From Pseudofabraea citricarpa (Eukaryota; Ascomycota; Leotiomycetes; Helotiales; Dermateaceae): a DNA stretch of 64,000 nt. The notes under the pieces are model-generated. The model did no database searches and was not told the origin of the DNA. It saw only the letters and a program-made list of their open reading frames with translations. Both the position numbers and the translations under genes were made by a program. Where the stretch lies: positions 1,178,001 to 1,242,000 of the forward strand of contig JAPWGK010000013.1 of the NCBI GenBank assembly GCA_029641185.1, in the 5' to 3' direction. How positions within the stretch are numbered: the stretch's first letter is position 1; every line of letters begins with the position of its first letter. Shown piece after piece: positions 11,609 through 26,151 of this stretch.

Positions 11609-14600
11609 CTATAGGTAGATATCCCCTCCTTCATCAACCACCCACTTCCGCCAAGCCTCGACATAGGCACGTTCAAGGTCAGACACCCATCTCTTGGTAT
11701 CAAAGAGCGCGCAAGTCCACCTGCTGTCATAGAGCAATTTTCGGAGTTGTCCAAGTCGACCTATCCCTTCCACACGACCTGAAGGATGCTTTACGTAAGA
11801 GAACCCACTTGCTAGCCTGATAGCAAACTCCTCATATTGCTCATCGTCTTTCGCGATAAGCTCTGATGCAGCCTGTTGCCCCTCATCGCCTCGTGGCAAT
11901 GCACCTTTCAGAATTGATGCCGCCATACGAGAGCACATCTTGTACTTGTAGCGTGGAAGCGTAAGCAATGGGGTGCTTGACCACAATATGTCAGCAGCTG
12001 TTGTGTGTGCATTGCACTCTGGCGTATCCAAGAAGAGGTCGCAGACTCGTGCCCGAGAAATATGCTGATGCTTAGGCGCTACGTCGGTAAACCAGATCCG
12101 GGAAGCAACGCCCTCTCCAGCCCACTCCTGGGCGGTCCGCTTCAAGTTGCTCTCACCAAGATCAGGAAAGCGTAGAAGCCACAAGATGGCCTTGGGGACC
12201 TTATCCAGGATTCGTAACCAGGTACGGAAAGTTGTTGGTTCGATCTGTACATCATTTCAGCGCTCAATCTTGTTAGGGGACGAGGATAGAGATACGAACC
12301 TTGTATAATTGATTGAAGTTTCCTAAAATGATAGCATCATCAGAGAGACTCGGAAAGAGCTCTTTCCTCATTTGCCATCTTCTGAATTGTTCATCTTCCC
12401 AGGACATTTGATTCTCCCGTGGTTCCGACTGCGCATGATCGCAACAGAAAAAAGTATCCCGGCAGAATATGATGTTCTCTGAGTAGACCCAATGGTCATC
12501 GTTGGAGGACTGCTCCACAAGTACTTGATCTTCTAAATCCAAGTTGCGTCGCCATGGTCTTAGTGTTTCTGGAGGAATCGCCGTTTCATCAGCCAAGATG
12601 TAGTCACACCATTCAGCCCCGAGCGTGCCGGCAAACCCCATGAATGACATTTGAATCGGTGCTGCCCGTGCTGCAAAAATCTCATTTCGGGCCCCCCTAG
12701 TATAACCATTAAGGTTCACTAATATATGAATGTCGTCCTGCAAGATCTGCTGCACTAGCCTGTCCGCTGACCAGTCATTTACATCGCGGAAAACTGGAGC
12801 CTCACGCTCAATCTGCTGTCTGTGAATCGAGTGATCACTTGGAGTAAGAGCATAGCAAAAGGCTTTAGCTCGATTAGGATTGTGAAGTCCGAAAACAGAC
12901 TGCATCCTAGGAATCAGTCAGTATAAGATTTCGTGGCATGTAATCCGGAAAGTACAACTTACAAGTGTGCTAAAGGATGATTATTGAAATCAGATGAGAC
13001 GTAACCAATATTGAGGTGAGGATTAGGTGGAGGTGGGGGCTTGAAAACAGAACCTTGCATCCATGGTGCCCGGAGCGTCGAACATGATATCCTGAGAGCA
13101 TTTCTTTGTGAAATCATGCGTATGTCCTTTGCAGATAACGGGCACGTAAACGTGTGAAAAGGTAAAACTGTTGGCGCAGACGGAACTGACAAAGTACTTG
13201 GGAACTGGGGCCGAGGATAGCAGGATGCAGGAAGCGGCGTATTTCTGACGTATTTATCCTGGTACCATCGATGCGTAGCCCTCTTAATTGCACGTTCGAT
13301 GAGTCTGGTAATTCGAGCACCTTCCCATCGCTGTCCAGACCATGCGCTTAGAGTGGCATGCATGTTGACTCTCTTCTCGGAACTCCACCGACCACCGCTG
13401 TCTGCAGCTTCTAGCTGCTGGAGCATTTGAGATTGAAGTTGGTCGTATAGGGATCCCCGGCCCCAGTAAGCACCATCTTTCAATTGCTTATCGACGATGT
13501 CGACAACGCGCTTCATCCAACCGCTCCCATTTCCATTGGACCTTGCCTCTGTGATCATGCCAGTTTCGTCCACATGCCATCGATCACGTCTGCCCCCATC
13601 AAGGATCACCCCCCCTCGCCCAGCCCAGTCGCATACAGAGTTCAGTGCATTTGCAAGACCACAAACAGCCTCAGCAAAATCGGGACTTGAAGCCACGGCT
13701 CGTCTATAATACTCAATTGCATCACTGGTTCGTCCTTGGTCTTTGACGGCGTTTGCTAAATTGGCTAAGGCAATGTCGAATGAGCTATCGCAAGCAACAG
13801 CTTGCTCATACATCTTGATGGCGGCTGTGAGTTGCCCGATATCTTTCAATAGGCTACCCAAGTTCGTATACAGATGGGCATGTTTTGCGTCAAGATGTAG
13901 CCCATAGTTGTAGTAGGCAAGTGCTAGTGCCACAGCACTCCCTGGGACAACGCCCGGGATAGTTGGAGAATTGTAGCTGTCCCTTTGTGCTGTAGACCGT
14001 AGTGTAGCAGGCTGTTGCACACTGGCCAGAAGAATTCCAACATTGTTCGCAGTCGAAGGACTTGGCTGCAGAGATAAAGAGAGGTAATACAACGCTAAAA
14101 TGTCACCCACCCCAGAAGGCATCGTGGAAATCTTCTGCGATGAATTGTTATTCGACATTGCATCTTGGAAGATCTTAGCGAGCGAAAGCAGCGAGTTACT
14201 AGTGGTAGAAATAGCGGCTCGTCGGGCAAGACCGCCAGGAACATGGCGAAGTCCAGGAAGCTCACCATGCTTAGCAAATACCAGCTCTGCCGTCTTTAGA
14301 GCCTTATCTGGCGGCAGAAGCAATGGTGTAGGATTGGAGACAGCCACAGGCGAAGTAAAATCAGTCCGCAATGGGATATGGCCGTCGAGTGATAGTACGT
14401 GAATAATTCTTCGGATAAGGCCCTGGATTCCTCTAAGCCTAACACCTGCACTGATCAGAACTGCATCCTCAAACGCTTTAGCAGCTCTATCAACGTGTCC
14501 CAATGCATACAGCATATTCCCTTTGGCATGAACCAAGGCAAGAATTCGTCCATTTTCAGAACCTGGAATCGAGAATCCGCTTGACCCGAACCCTGGCTGA

Positions 14601-16677
14601 GAGGAGCTGTTCTCTGAGTCGCGGCTAGCCGGAAATTGAAATGGGAAGTCTTCATCGTAATCAAGCGCTATATTTTCTGTTGCGCCCAGTGATCCAGATG
14701 ATTCGCGATCGATATTGCTAGTACCCTCGCTGAAGAGATCATGGTTGTCCTCATCTCCCTTCGGAAGTCGTAACGACCGTTCTACAAACTCAATGATGCC
14801 AACAGCTTCAAACCCTCGATGATCTCCACACAAGAGTCCTATAAGGTGCTCAACTGCTTCGAAGTAGCTCGGACGTAGCTTGACAGACTGTAGCCAATAC
14901 TGCTCTGCCTCTTCTCGCCTATTTAGACACAGAAGTGTTGCGGCAAGATTAGATATGGCCTCCACATGTCTGCTCATCAGTTAGTAAAACCGGGAGAAGG
15001 AAGAACATAGGGCAGGACTTACTTGGAGTCGACAGCAATGATTTTTGTGTACCACTCGAGAGCTTTATGATAGTCTTCTAATCCGTAGGCAAGACAACCA
15101 CCAAGTAGCATTCCATCAATCCAACACCACGCGCTCTGCTCACAAAGAGTAGTAAGCATTTCTAAAGCATCCTTGGCCTTTGCTAGGGGCGTGCTTGCTA
15201 TTTGATGTGTTTGAAATGGCGAGATATAATGCGGTACATCTTGATTAATGATACGAATATTTTTACTTTCGACTACTTCTCCCATACCATGCCATTCTGC
15301 GTAATCATTGTTTGAGCTCGTTTGGTAAGAGTTTGATCCTGGTCCAACCTCTCTTTCTCTAAAAGTTGGGATAAGATCGTTCCCACGGTCTGTACGATAC
15401 TTGTCAGTATAGTGCCCGGAAGAGTTATATGATTTGGCCTCGAAGTATGAATGAGGTTGACGCGGCGGTTTTGGATATATGCTATGCTTCGAAAATGGTT
15501 TGACGCCTAGAGGCTTAGAGCTTCGACTATCCCTCTTTGTTTCATGCAGAAATGCCAGAAGGTCAACATAAATACTGTGGGCCCATGATAATGTACGTTC
15601 TTTGAAGTGAGTGTTGTTAGCTCTGTTGACTGAATTGACAGAGGGGGTGTGCGACACATCTGAATCTAGCGAATATATAGGAGGATTTTGCAGTAGAAAC
15701 TGGTGAGGCAACCGCAACCCGGGATCTGAAGTTGATGGGTCTCTGTCAACAGAAGGAAAAAACGGTTGTGAATCTCGCTGATGGTGATCACTATTGTACA
15801 GCAAGGGTCGATAATGTGCAGCAGGTTCTATCTGTGGCCCCATCTGGTGCTGACGTGGAAGATTGGGTCCCAGATCATAATTAGACTGCACCTGCCCATA
15901 CTCGCGAAAAGCAGCAGGTCTGTATGGCACATATCTCCCATCGGGCCAGTATGGGCCATATAGCCCACCATCGTTGGATGCCGTAGGACCTGGTGATGGT
16001 TGCCATGTTGGTTGAAGCACAGTGGGTACTTGCATCCCAGTATATGAAAGATAGCTCGGAGCTTGATTGACTGGCAAGTGGTTTAGAAATGCATGCGCTT
16101 CGCTTGCTACAGATGGAAGACATGCCCAGGAAGCTATTTCGGGGTGGTTGATCTGTCGATTTGAATCGGACGCTCTACTGTGATTGTATTGACTTATTGG
16201 CTGGTAGTTCCATTCCTGATCAATGGAGATCTGACGTGTTCGGTGCGAGTCTGGGACCGTGAGGTTTGTTTCAATCTGCGCAGACGGGGGGCCAGAGAAT
16301 GGCAATACCACATGCTTTAGAGCCGCTCTTCCTTCGCCATTATATCCTGCAGCAAGGGTTCCGTTTGGCGTTTTCCTCCGTAGCATATGCTCGGAAGGGT
16401 CATTGTACTGGCTTCTCAAACCCGAACCTCCCACAGTACTGTTGGCGAAGCCCGAGTGTTGTCTTTCTCGATGTTCAACAACAGGGTAAGAGCGCTGATG
16501 CTGTGAGGAGTCGATCGAAGAGGCATGGTCTCGAGAGCTTCGATACGGTAGTGGTACAAGACGACCGGACCCTGTCCGGTGTGTGAAAGGTTCGAAGGAT
16601 GGTGGAGGAGCAGCATATCCTGAACTGCCAAAACGTTGTGACGGATATTGAGGTGGGTGGACAACCTGGGGAATCAT
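11609..16677 (-). CDS. O-linked N-acetylglucosaminyltransferase (OGT, SPINDLY/OGT family, GT41)
   Basis: The predicted protein is 1634 aa from four exons (16677-15023, 14969-12963, 12906-12300, 12244-11609); all phases close. The first ~500 residues are Pro/Ser/Tyr-rich low complexity. TPR-like helices follow, from about residue 500 (LGGCLAYGLEDYHKALEWYTK) through KHAHLYTNLGSLLKDIGQ and ALANLANAVKDQGRTSDA. The GT41 catalytic half has the conserved SSDFNNHPLAHLMQSVFGLH segment, FMGFAGTLGAEWCDYILAD, the FNQLYK lysine block and LDTPECNAHTTAADILW. These correspond to the catalytic His and UDP-GlcNAc-binding Lys/His blocks of animal OGT. It should transfer GlcNAc (or fucose, as in SPINDLY) to Ser/Thr of nuclear and cytosolic proteins. 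The long N-terminal extension and short linker insertions are the main oddities. The sugar donor is not proven. Confidence 0.9.
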
Positions 16678-17846
16678 GATTGTCGGCTTGAAGCCGCGCT
16701 CCAGAAAGGCAAATGGGTATCTAAAGATGAAAGACGAACATCAAAAAGCGCTGATCGTAATCATTAATTCGAAGAGGTGCCGATGCCTGCACAAAGAGGT
16801 GGATTGTCCGTATCGATGATCATCGCTGCTCGTCACCACCACTGCGCGCGCAACTCAGGGCGTATTCTGGATTGCTGTGGGTATTCCTCGACAAAGACTT
16901 CGATGAGGGTGAGAGGATGAAAACCGCAGGATGTTCCGGGTGGTGGGTGATGTTGGAGCCTTAAACCAGAAGGCGAGGGGCACGTCGACAAGGATGCCGG
17001 CAATCTCAGCTCAGGTCTGAGAATGCTGATGCACAAGATGGACCGCAGCAGCACAAGTAGTCAAGCAGTGGATGACGAGTCCAGCTACAGAGCAGTAATT
17101 CAATAATAATCACTGGGCATGTATGTTTGTCTTATTGGGAGGACGGTATCGTGGCTGTACAGTGACTTGAACAGGTCGACGGATGTGTTGCTTGGTCAAG
17201 CTCATATTTCCAGTTTATGCAAGGCAGAGAGATATCACACCACGGCGGATCAACACTGGCTCGTCTATGCACCGGTTGCACCCAACATCAATGTAACCAA
17301 GCTATGCCCGAAATCAAAGTCCAGCAGGTGTCATGATTATGTACGGTGGTCAGTCAATCCATGGCCTATCGGATTGGCGGGGTTGGTGACATGTTCAGAT
17401 CTCGAGCACGAAGAGAAGGGAGCATACGACGAAAGCCGGCCAAGGAGGAAATAAAACAAAAGCAAAGGAAAGGCCGATGTGCACATGCTCCATGTTTCAC
17501 GTCCTCGGGTTGGTTCATCTTTAGTTAGCAATCAACAGTCGTATGTAGCTGAGTGAAAAGGACAACTATGATATGGTCCTCCGCATCCTCACTGTGATAG
17601 GAAGCGCCGATAAGTAGATTGCATGCGAGTCGAGTCATCTACTTTCTCGAGAGGGCTGCCACCACCACCACCACAAGATAATCATATTTCAAGAACGCGT
17701 CATAACACATGGTAAGTTGTGATATTCACAAGTGGTATCGTAGCACAATATTGAATGTTGGAATCATTGCTATTGCCATTGCCTGCACAACCTATTGTGA
17801 AGTACGGAGCGCCAGATACATTGTAAAGAAAGAAGAAAGGTGCCGT
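16678..17846. other. Intergenic, upstream of OGT and downstream of RPL12
   Basis: No supportable gene. It must contain the OGT promoter and the RPL12 3' UTR. The open frames at 16833-17054 and 17119-17454 show no recognisable domain and lack fungal-like codon regularity. Confidence 0.5.
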
Positions 17847-18596
17847 TTATTCGTCAGGGACTAGAAGACTGCGTTAGTTTGAGTCGGTTTGTACCATAGA
17901 GATTGTACATACTCTCAATCTCTCCACTCTCGATATCGTCGCTGATATCTTTTGGACTTCTTCCGTCGACCTGGCAGCCTACGCTGAATGCAGTTCCCAG
18001 AATTTCCTTTACGGTACCCTTCAGCTCCTTTGCAAGGGACTTGAATCGCATAATCCGAGCGATCTCGATGATCTCATCCAAAGACACAGATTTGCTGTGC
18101 TTGATGTTTTTTTCCTTCTTTCGGTCGCGGGGTGGCTCCTTTAGTGCTTTGATGACAAGAGATGATGCCGAAGGAACGACAGAAACGGCGGCTTGACGGT
18201 TTTGAATTGTCAACTTCACGGTGACACGGAGACCTTTCTGTACGTAGATTGTTAGAATTCGGCGACCAGAACTTTCCCAATATACACATACCCAGTCGCC
18301 AGTGGCCTTTGCGATGTCTTCACCAACCTTCTTTGGTGACAAACCGAGGGGACCGATCTTGGGAGCAAGCGCTGATGATGCGCCCACCTCACCACCAGTT
18401 GCCCTAAGGTGGCTGTTTATTTGCGGTCAGCAAAATCTTCTTCGTGGTTGTCCATACATTGCGTTGAAAGTTGAACAGCTGGGAGATTGTTCCGCGACTA
18501 CTCACATCACCTTGATCTCGTTGGGGTCGATCTTTGGAGCTGTAAGAAAGTCAATCAGCAATTTGCCTCCAATAAAGCACACGAAATCTTACGCAT
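17847..18596 (-). CDS. RPL12: 60S ribosomal protein L12 (uL11)
   Basis: uL11 binds the GTPase-associated centre of 25S rRNA. Reassembled exons read [20 protein letters not shown], then the uL11 core ([76 protein letters not shown]) and end SGEIEIPDE, a normal family terminus. Four introns are needed. The first coding exon is only 4 nt (ATGC, 18596-18593), followed by introns after the KV codons, inside GDW/KGL, and just before the last three residues. Length is about 165 aa, as expected. It is an essential cytosolic housekeeping gene between OGT and SEC23, all on the minus strand. Confidence 0.95.
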
Positions 18597-19165
18597 ATTG
18601 TCGGATGATGAACTCGGTGTGGTCTTGCAGAGTTTGAGAATCGGAATTTCGCTGCTTGAAATTATTGTTCGTGTGGGCACGGCGTGGGCTGGGCTCGGCT
18701 AATCGATGGTGCGTGGTTTATGTAAGCAAGGCTAGCGCCAAGATTTTACAGAGGTCAAGGCTGGCGCTAGTTCTGGCAAGCACGTGGGGACACGTGTGAG
18801 TGCTATAGAAAGGTTGCAATAAGTTGTGTGGATTGATTGAATGGGTGGTTGAAGGAAGAACTCTTGCAATAGAGGAAATAGCTTAAATACAGGCAGTGTG
18901 CTTTTCAATGGTAGATGTTGGGAAGAGAGAGGATCACGTTGTTCAGCATGCAATAAAATGAGGTAATGGTAAGTGTGTTACTTTGATTCTTTCTAAGACG
19001 AGTTCTTGGTATATGACCGTGCAACAGGCTCTGAGTTGGCTGTATCTACCTTGCCAAGAGACAATGTAGCGTTTTATGCCATCCATTTTCTTCATCAGAT
19101 CCTCCCACCAACACCTCGCGACCTGACCCTACATATGATTAAGATGCTTCTTCAGCCTCTACCTT
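18597..19165. other. Intergenic, RPL12 promoter and SEC23 3' region
   Basis: No gene seen. Just upstream of the RPL12 start lie a pyrimidine-rich tract and the RPL12 promoter; the far end is the SEC23 3' UTR. Confidence 0.5.
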
Positions 19166-21852
<2,687 letters not shown>

Positions 21853-22485
21853 TGTAGCCTAAGACGGCGGATTTCGAGGAAACAGCTGAAATTGGCACTT
21901 TATCGATCTGATATCTAGACGTGATCGTGTCTTGGGAGTTGCAGTGCGGTGCGGTCGAAAACGCAGGAAACGGAGAGTTGTTGTGCAGAAGAAGATGGGC
22001 GTGTTTTGCGGGTTGACTAGCAGTCACGACAATTAAACTCAGTCGAGTTCGCAATGCGATTTATGTAGTCGTCGTTTGAAGCGGCCAGCTTTCCTCTACC
22101 TTCGTTAGGTACGGGTTGGAGCTTCGGCTTAAGGTTGTGGTGGCCTTAGGATTGGTGTCTTTCTGCCTGGTTCCAGGGTGAAGTGCCCACTGGAGCCGCT
22201 GCGGACCTTGCAATGGATTAAAGTAATTCCATCCCATCCGTGGCGCACCGGATGCAGCACGCATTCAGTTTGCTGTTCCTCAGAGATCTTGGAATTCGGA
22301 TGCTGCCCTGAATCTTACCTATCTAACCTGCTTGTTTGCCATCATGTGAAATACCGGATACCTTTATTATTCATCCATGTTATGTTCCATTCTTATGTGT
22401 TTCGTTGTATGTATGTACAGTGTACCGCATTGCAAACTACAAAATTTCCTTCGTGTTCCTACTTCCGGCGACAGCAGCACGGTGT
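21853..22485. other. Intergenic, SEC23 promoter and lactonase 3' region
   Basis: No supportable gene. The plus-strand frame 22178-22885 is a shadow of the lactonase gene and its 3' flank. Confidence 0.5.
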
Positions 22486-23819
22486 CTACTCGTCCCAGAG
22501 CACACTGCTCAACCCGTTATCATTCTCTGGCGTACCAACAGAGCCCACCCTCAAGCTTGCAACCTGTGCGCCTAGAAGGCCAGTTGCAATATCTCTCTCT
22601 ACCACAACAACATTCGCTGTCGTTTGGTCGCCAATCACCACCAAGTCACCGGCTTCATTGACGTGGAACGTTCGCGGATACCTTAATTTGGGTCATGTTA
22701 GCAAGTGCAGTGCGCTCTTGATCTCGCACACAGCCAAGATAATTTCTAGGGTAATTCAAAGGCTCACGTACGTTCCACCAGATGAGGTCTTGTTTTGGAA
22801 TGTCATCAAACCATCCGTGGCCAGGGAGAAGGATGTAATGGAGTCATTTGGTGGGAAAGAGAGGTCTCGACGATTCGATACATAAAGGTTATTTTCTTTC
22901 GCGTGTATTTCCCCGAGTTTCGTGCCTGTGGGCGCAGTGTTGTTGGCAGCCATACTCGTGAGCGTCTGTCTTTGTGTCAAGGACAGGCAAGCCGACGAGT
23001 ATGAAACGTCGAATGCGTGCACAGTGTTCGCAAGCTCATTTGCAACATAGAACATGCCATTTGCGAATGTTCCGTGGCGTGGCCCAGTTCCACCCACCTA
23101 GAGTTCTCTGTTAGCTACGCTGATCCTCTTATAGCAAGAGTTTGCTCGCCGTGCCTCGGTGTAACTTGGGCATGCCGTTAGAACGCCAGAGTTGGCGTCG
23201 ATGGCATAAACTCGTATCTCATCAGCCCCGAGGTCAGGCGCAAGAAGAAATCGCCCAGTGGGATCAACCAAGACTTGATGTGGGTGAGCTGCCTCTTGCC
23301 TCGACGGAATGGTGCCCGGGCGGGAGAGCTGCAGAGAAAAGGTCTGCAGGGCTGTTGTAGCTGATGTCAGTGGTAACTTGAATGTAGAAATGGCCGACGT
23401 CTGACTATATGCTCTCAGCAATAGGAGCTAGGGGGAGTCAATCTGGCGGCATACTAGTGAGCAACAGCTATGAATCCATTCCCGTACAGAGTGTTGGCGA
23501 CTGCACCACCCCGGGCAGATGTTGTTCCTCCCTTCGCCAGTGTTCCATCTTTGGCAGCGAGAACTGCAGTCAGCGAGGCACTCCCAAAGGTGGTTTCGTC
23601 TGAGCAGTAGAGCGTGCGAGCCGCCGCGTCAAAGGTCATCCATGAAGGTTGGCCGCCGATGGCTACAGATGCATTCAGGCCCAACGTGTATGTGCCGCCG
23701 GTGTCCTGGAGCAAGGTCAAGGTGCTGATGCTCCCGCCGTAATGCGAAACAAAGATATTCGCAGAGAAGGCCGGGTGGGTTAGAGCCAGCAGCGCCTGAA
23801 AGTACTGGGGAAAGCGCAT
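22486..23819 (-). CDS. Secreted lactonase, seven-bladed beta-propeller family
   Basis: This belongs to the 6-phosphogluconolactonase-like (Lactonase, PF10282) family of ring-opening hydrolases. The start MRFPQYFQALLALTHPAFSA reads as a signal peptide, giving an extracellular protein. Propeller-strand blocks follow: NIFVSHYGGSISTLTL, QPSWMTFDAAARTLYCSDE, HPHQVLVDPTGRFLLAPDLG, DEIRVYAIDANSGVL, GTGPRHGTFANGMFYVANEL and YPRTFHVNEAGDLVVIGDQT, ending LSSVLWDE. The HPHQ and GPRH motifs are typical. Three introns are inferred. One between PSYTEARR and VGGTGPRHG fits only with a GC donor (CGA|GCAAAC, 48 nt). It is transcribed divergently from a secreted flavin oxidase, so it may hydrolyse lactones that oxidase makes. 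The substrate is unknown. Confidence 0.82.
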
Positions 23820-24216
23820 GGTGCGTCGTGAGGATAGCTTGTCGACGTCCTTCGATACACTTGATTTATATATGCGGAGTCCGTTGCCTTTGCTTTGTCC
23901 CGGTTCCAAGTCGTTTAGGCTGATCCTGTGTCTGTCGGGCTGGCGGGTACAGGCTGGCTTTGTCGGCGAATTCAGCCGATTTCTTATGGCTACAGCTTCA
24001 TCAATCCTACCTCAGCATAGCACTCCTCATTTAACCACATAAGGCCTTCTATGAACCGACTTAGGCAGTTTTCACGGGAGTATTGTTGTCTTCGATGCTG
24101 GCTGCAGAGCCGATGTCCTTAGTTGGTGCTGGCATATATAGCTGAGCCTGTCTGTTGACTCTTGAGCAGATCCTACAGCCCTTCGTATTAGTGACGAACA
24201 GTTAACGCTCGAAATC
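23820..24216. promoter_or_regulatory. Divergent promoter between lactonase and flavin oxidase
   Basis: These 397 bases separate two divergent start codons of genes for secreted proteins. A TATA-like tract (GGCATATATAGC) lies near 24131-24142, about 80 bp before the oxidase start. No copy of the cluster-wide 15-bp element is present. Confidence 0.5.
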
Positions 24217-26151
24217 ATGCATCTTCAGCTGTTTGCGGTCGCCCTGTCTCTGGGCCTTGCTGAAGTTACTACCGCATCGCCTTGGCGACGCTCTGCCATT
24301 GTGGACTGCTTGACCCGAGCTAATGTAACTCAAGCTTTGCCTGGGTCCACCAACTTCACTTCTGCTATCGTACCATTCAACTTGAGGCTTCCTTTCACGC
24401 CGGTTGCTGTGGCTGTGCCATCAACGGTGCGCGAGGTACAAGCTGCAGTGTCTTGTGCAGCAGGGCTTGGCATCACCGTCTCCCCCAAGTCAGGCGGCCA
24501 CAGCTATGCTTCTCATGGCCTCGGCGGCGAAGATGGCCACCTGATGATTGACCTCAAGCTATTCAATACTGTGCGGTTGAACACAGACACAGGCATTGCC
24601 GTCATTGGCCCGGGAGCAAGACTTGGGAATGTTGCGGTAGCTCTTTATGATCTTGGGCAACGTGCGATTAGCCATGGAACGTGTCCGGGGTAAGCCTGAC
24701 TCTTTTATGAGCACCTTTTCTCAAGAACGGTTGCTGAGTGACCTTAGGGTTGGAATTGGTGGGCACGTGCTGCACGGTGGCTATGGCTATATATCTCGGA
24801 CACACGGGCTTGCCCTCGACAACCTTGTGGAAGCAGAGATTGTGCTTTCGAACAGTTCGATTGTGACTGCCTCAGCTACAGTCAATCCGGGACTCTTCTG
24901 GGCGCTTCGCGGTGCTGGTTCATCCTATGGGATTGTAACTAGTCTCACGTTTCAGACGTTTCCTGCACCATCTGCTAATGTAGTCTTTGCCTATACCTTC
25001 TCGTGGACACAACAAGAAGCCGAGAGTGGGCTGGCCGCTCTTCAAGACTACGCAAATTCAACTATGCCCACCCAAATGAACCTGAGACTTTTCATTAATG
25101 CACGTTCAGTCTCAATGACAGGGGTATACTACGGAACAAAAGCAGACTTCCTCTTGGAGATAGCACCAGTCTTGACTCAGCTTGGAATCCCGGTGACAAG
25201 TACTATTTCCTCAAAAGGCTGGATTGATACTCTCCTTAACTACGCTTATGCTAATTTGACCACGCCGCTTGACTATAACTCGGTAAGCTTCGGCGGTCTA
25301 TTATAATGACAAGGTCGCTAACAAATACAGCATGAAACATTCGTAGGCCATACGGACATGAATTTAAACACATGCAAGTCAAGCTAATATATCGTGTTCC
25401 AGTTTGCAAAGAGTCTTATGGGCCACTATTCATCCCCTTCTGTATTTAAGGCTCTCTGTTCTTATTGGTATACAACATCTAAGCAAATTACCAGGGTGGG
25501 TGTGCCTATGATATACAAGAGTTTCATTTTCCTCTAATAAATATAAGGATTGGTATCTAATCGTAGACCTCCATGGGTAGGTCTATATTTTACCGTTGTA
25601 TGCCCCGTTGTGAAAATACCCGCTGAGCATTTTTTAGGGGGCCTAGCTCTGCAATCTCAAAGGTATCGTCCGATAGTACCTCGTACGCACACCGAGGTGC
25701 TATCTTCAAATATCAATTCTATGACAGGGTCTTTACTGGTACTTATCCTGCGGATGGCTTCTCATTTCTTAACGGATGGGTTGCTTCAATAACCGCGGCG
25801 ATGAATACCACAACTTTCGGCATGTATATCAATGTACGTCCTTTTCCTGTATCACATGTTTCATTCATGCCCTATCTAGATGCACCCTCGTTCACCTTTG
25901 GACGCAGTAAAGGGTGTTTATATTCTAGCAGAATTTGCGACATTGTTAGATTACTCCACGCCGCTGTAACCATAACGTATCTGCATAAGCACTACTGATG
26001 AGCAGTCAAATAGTACGCCGATCCTTCATTGACTGCAAGTGAGGCTCACCATGCTTACTGGTTAGATCATTATGAGCGGTTGAATGAGATCAAGCGTGAT
26101 CTAGATCCTCATAGCGTCTTTTCGAACCCCCAGGCTGTATCCCCTACCTGA
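24217..26151 (+). CDS. Secreted FAD-linked oxidase, BBE / glucooligosaccharide-oxidase type
   Basis: These oxidases use a flavin held by two covalent bonds. The start MHLQLFAVALSLGLAEVTTA is a signal peptide. The FAD_binding_4 domain shows SPKSGGHSYASHG (His of one flavin bond) and SHGTCPG-VGIGGHVLHGGYG (Cys of the other). Reading across short introns recovers the rest: NSHETF-FAKSLMG, ITR-WYLIVDLHGG, SYAHRGAIFKYQFYDR, SFLNGWVASITAAMNTTTFGMYIN. The C-terminal BBE block is AYWLDHYERLNEIKRDLDPHSVFSNPQAV, with stop at 26149-26151. At least six introns are required. The segment between about 25835 and 26049 does not splice cleanly by eye, so a recent lesion there cannot be excluded. The reaction is probably oxidation of a sugar or alcohol with O2, giving a lactone or aldehyde plus H2O2. 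Confidence 0.78.

Noticed and set aside
22178..22885. 235-codon plus-strand frame
   Set aside because: It lies antisense to the 3' exons of the lactonase, whose protein sequence is clearly conserved on the other strand.
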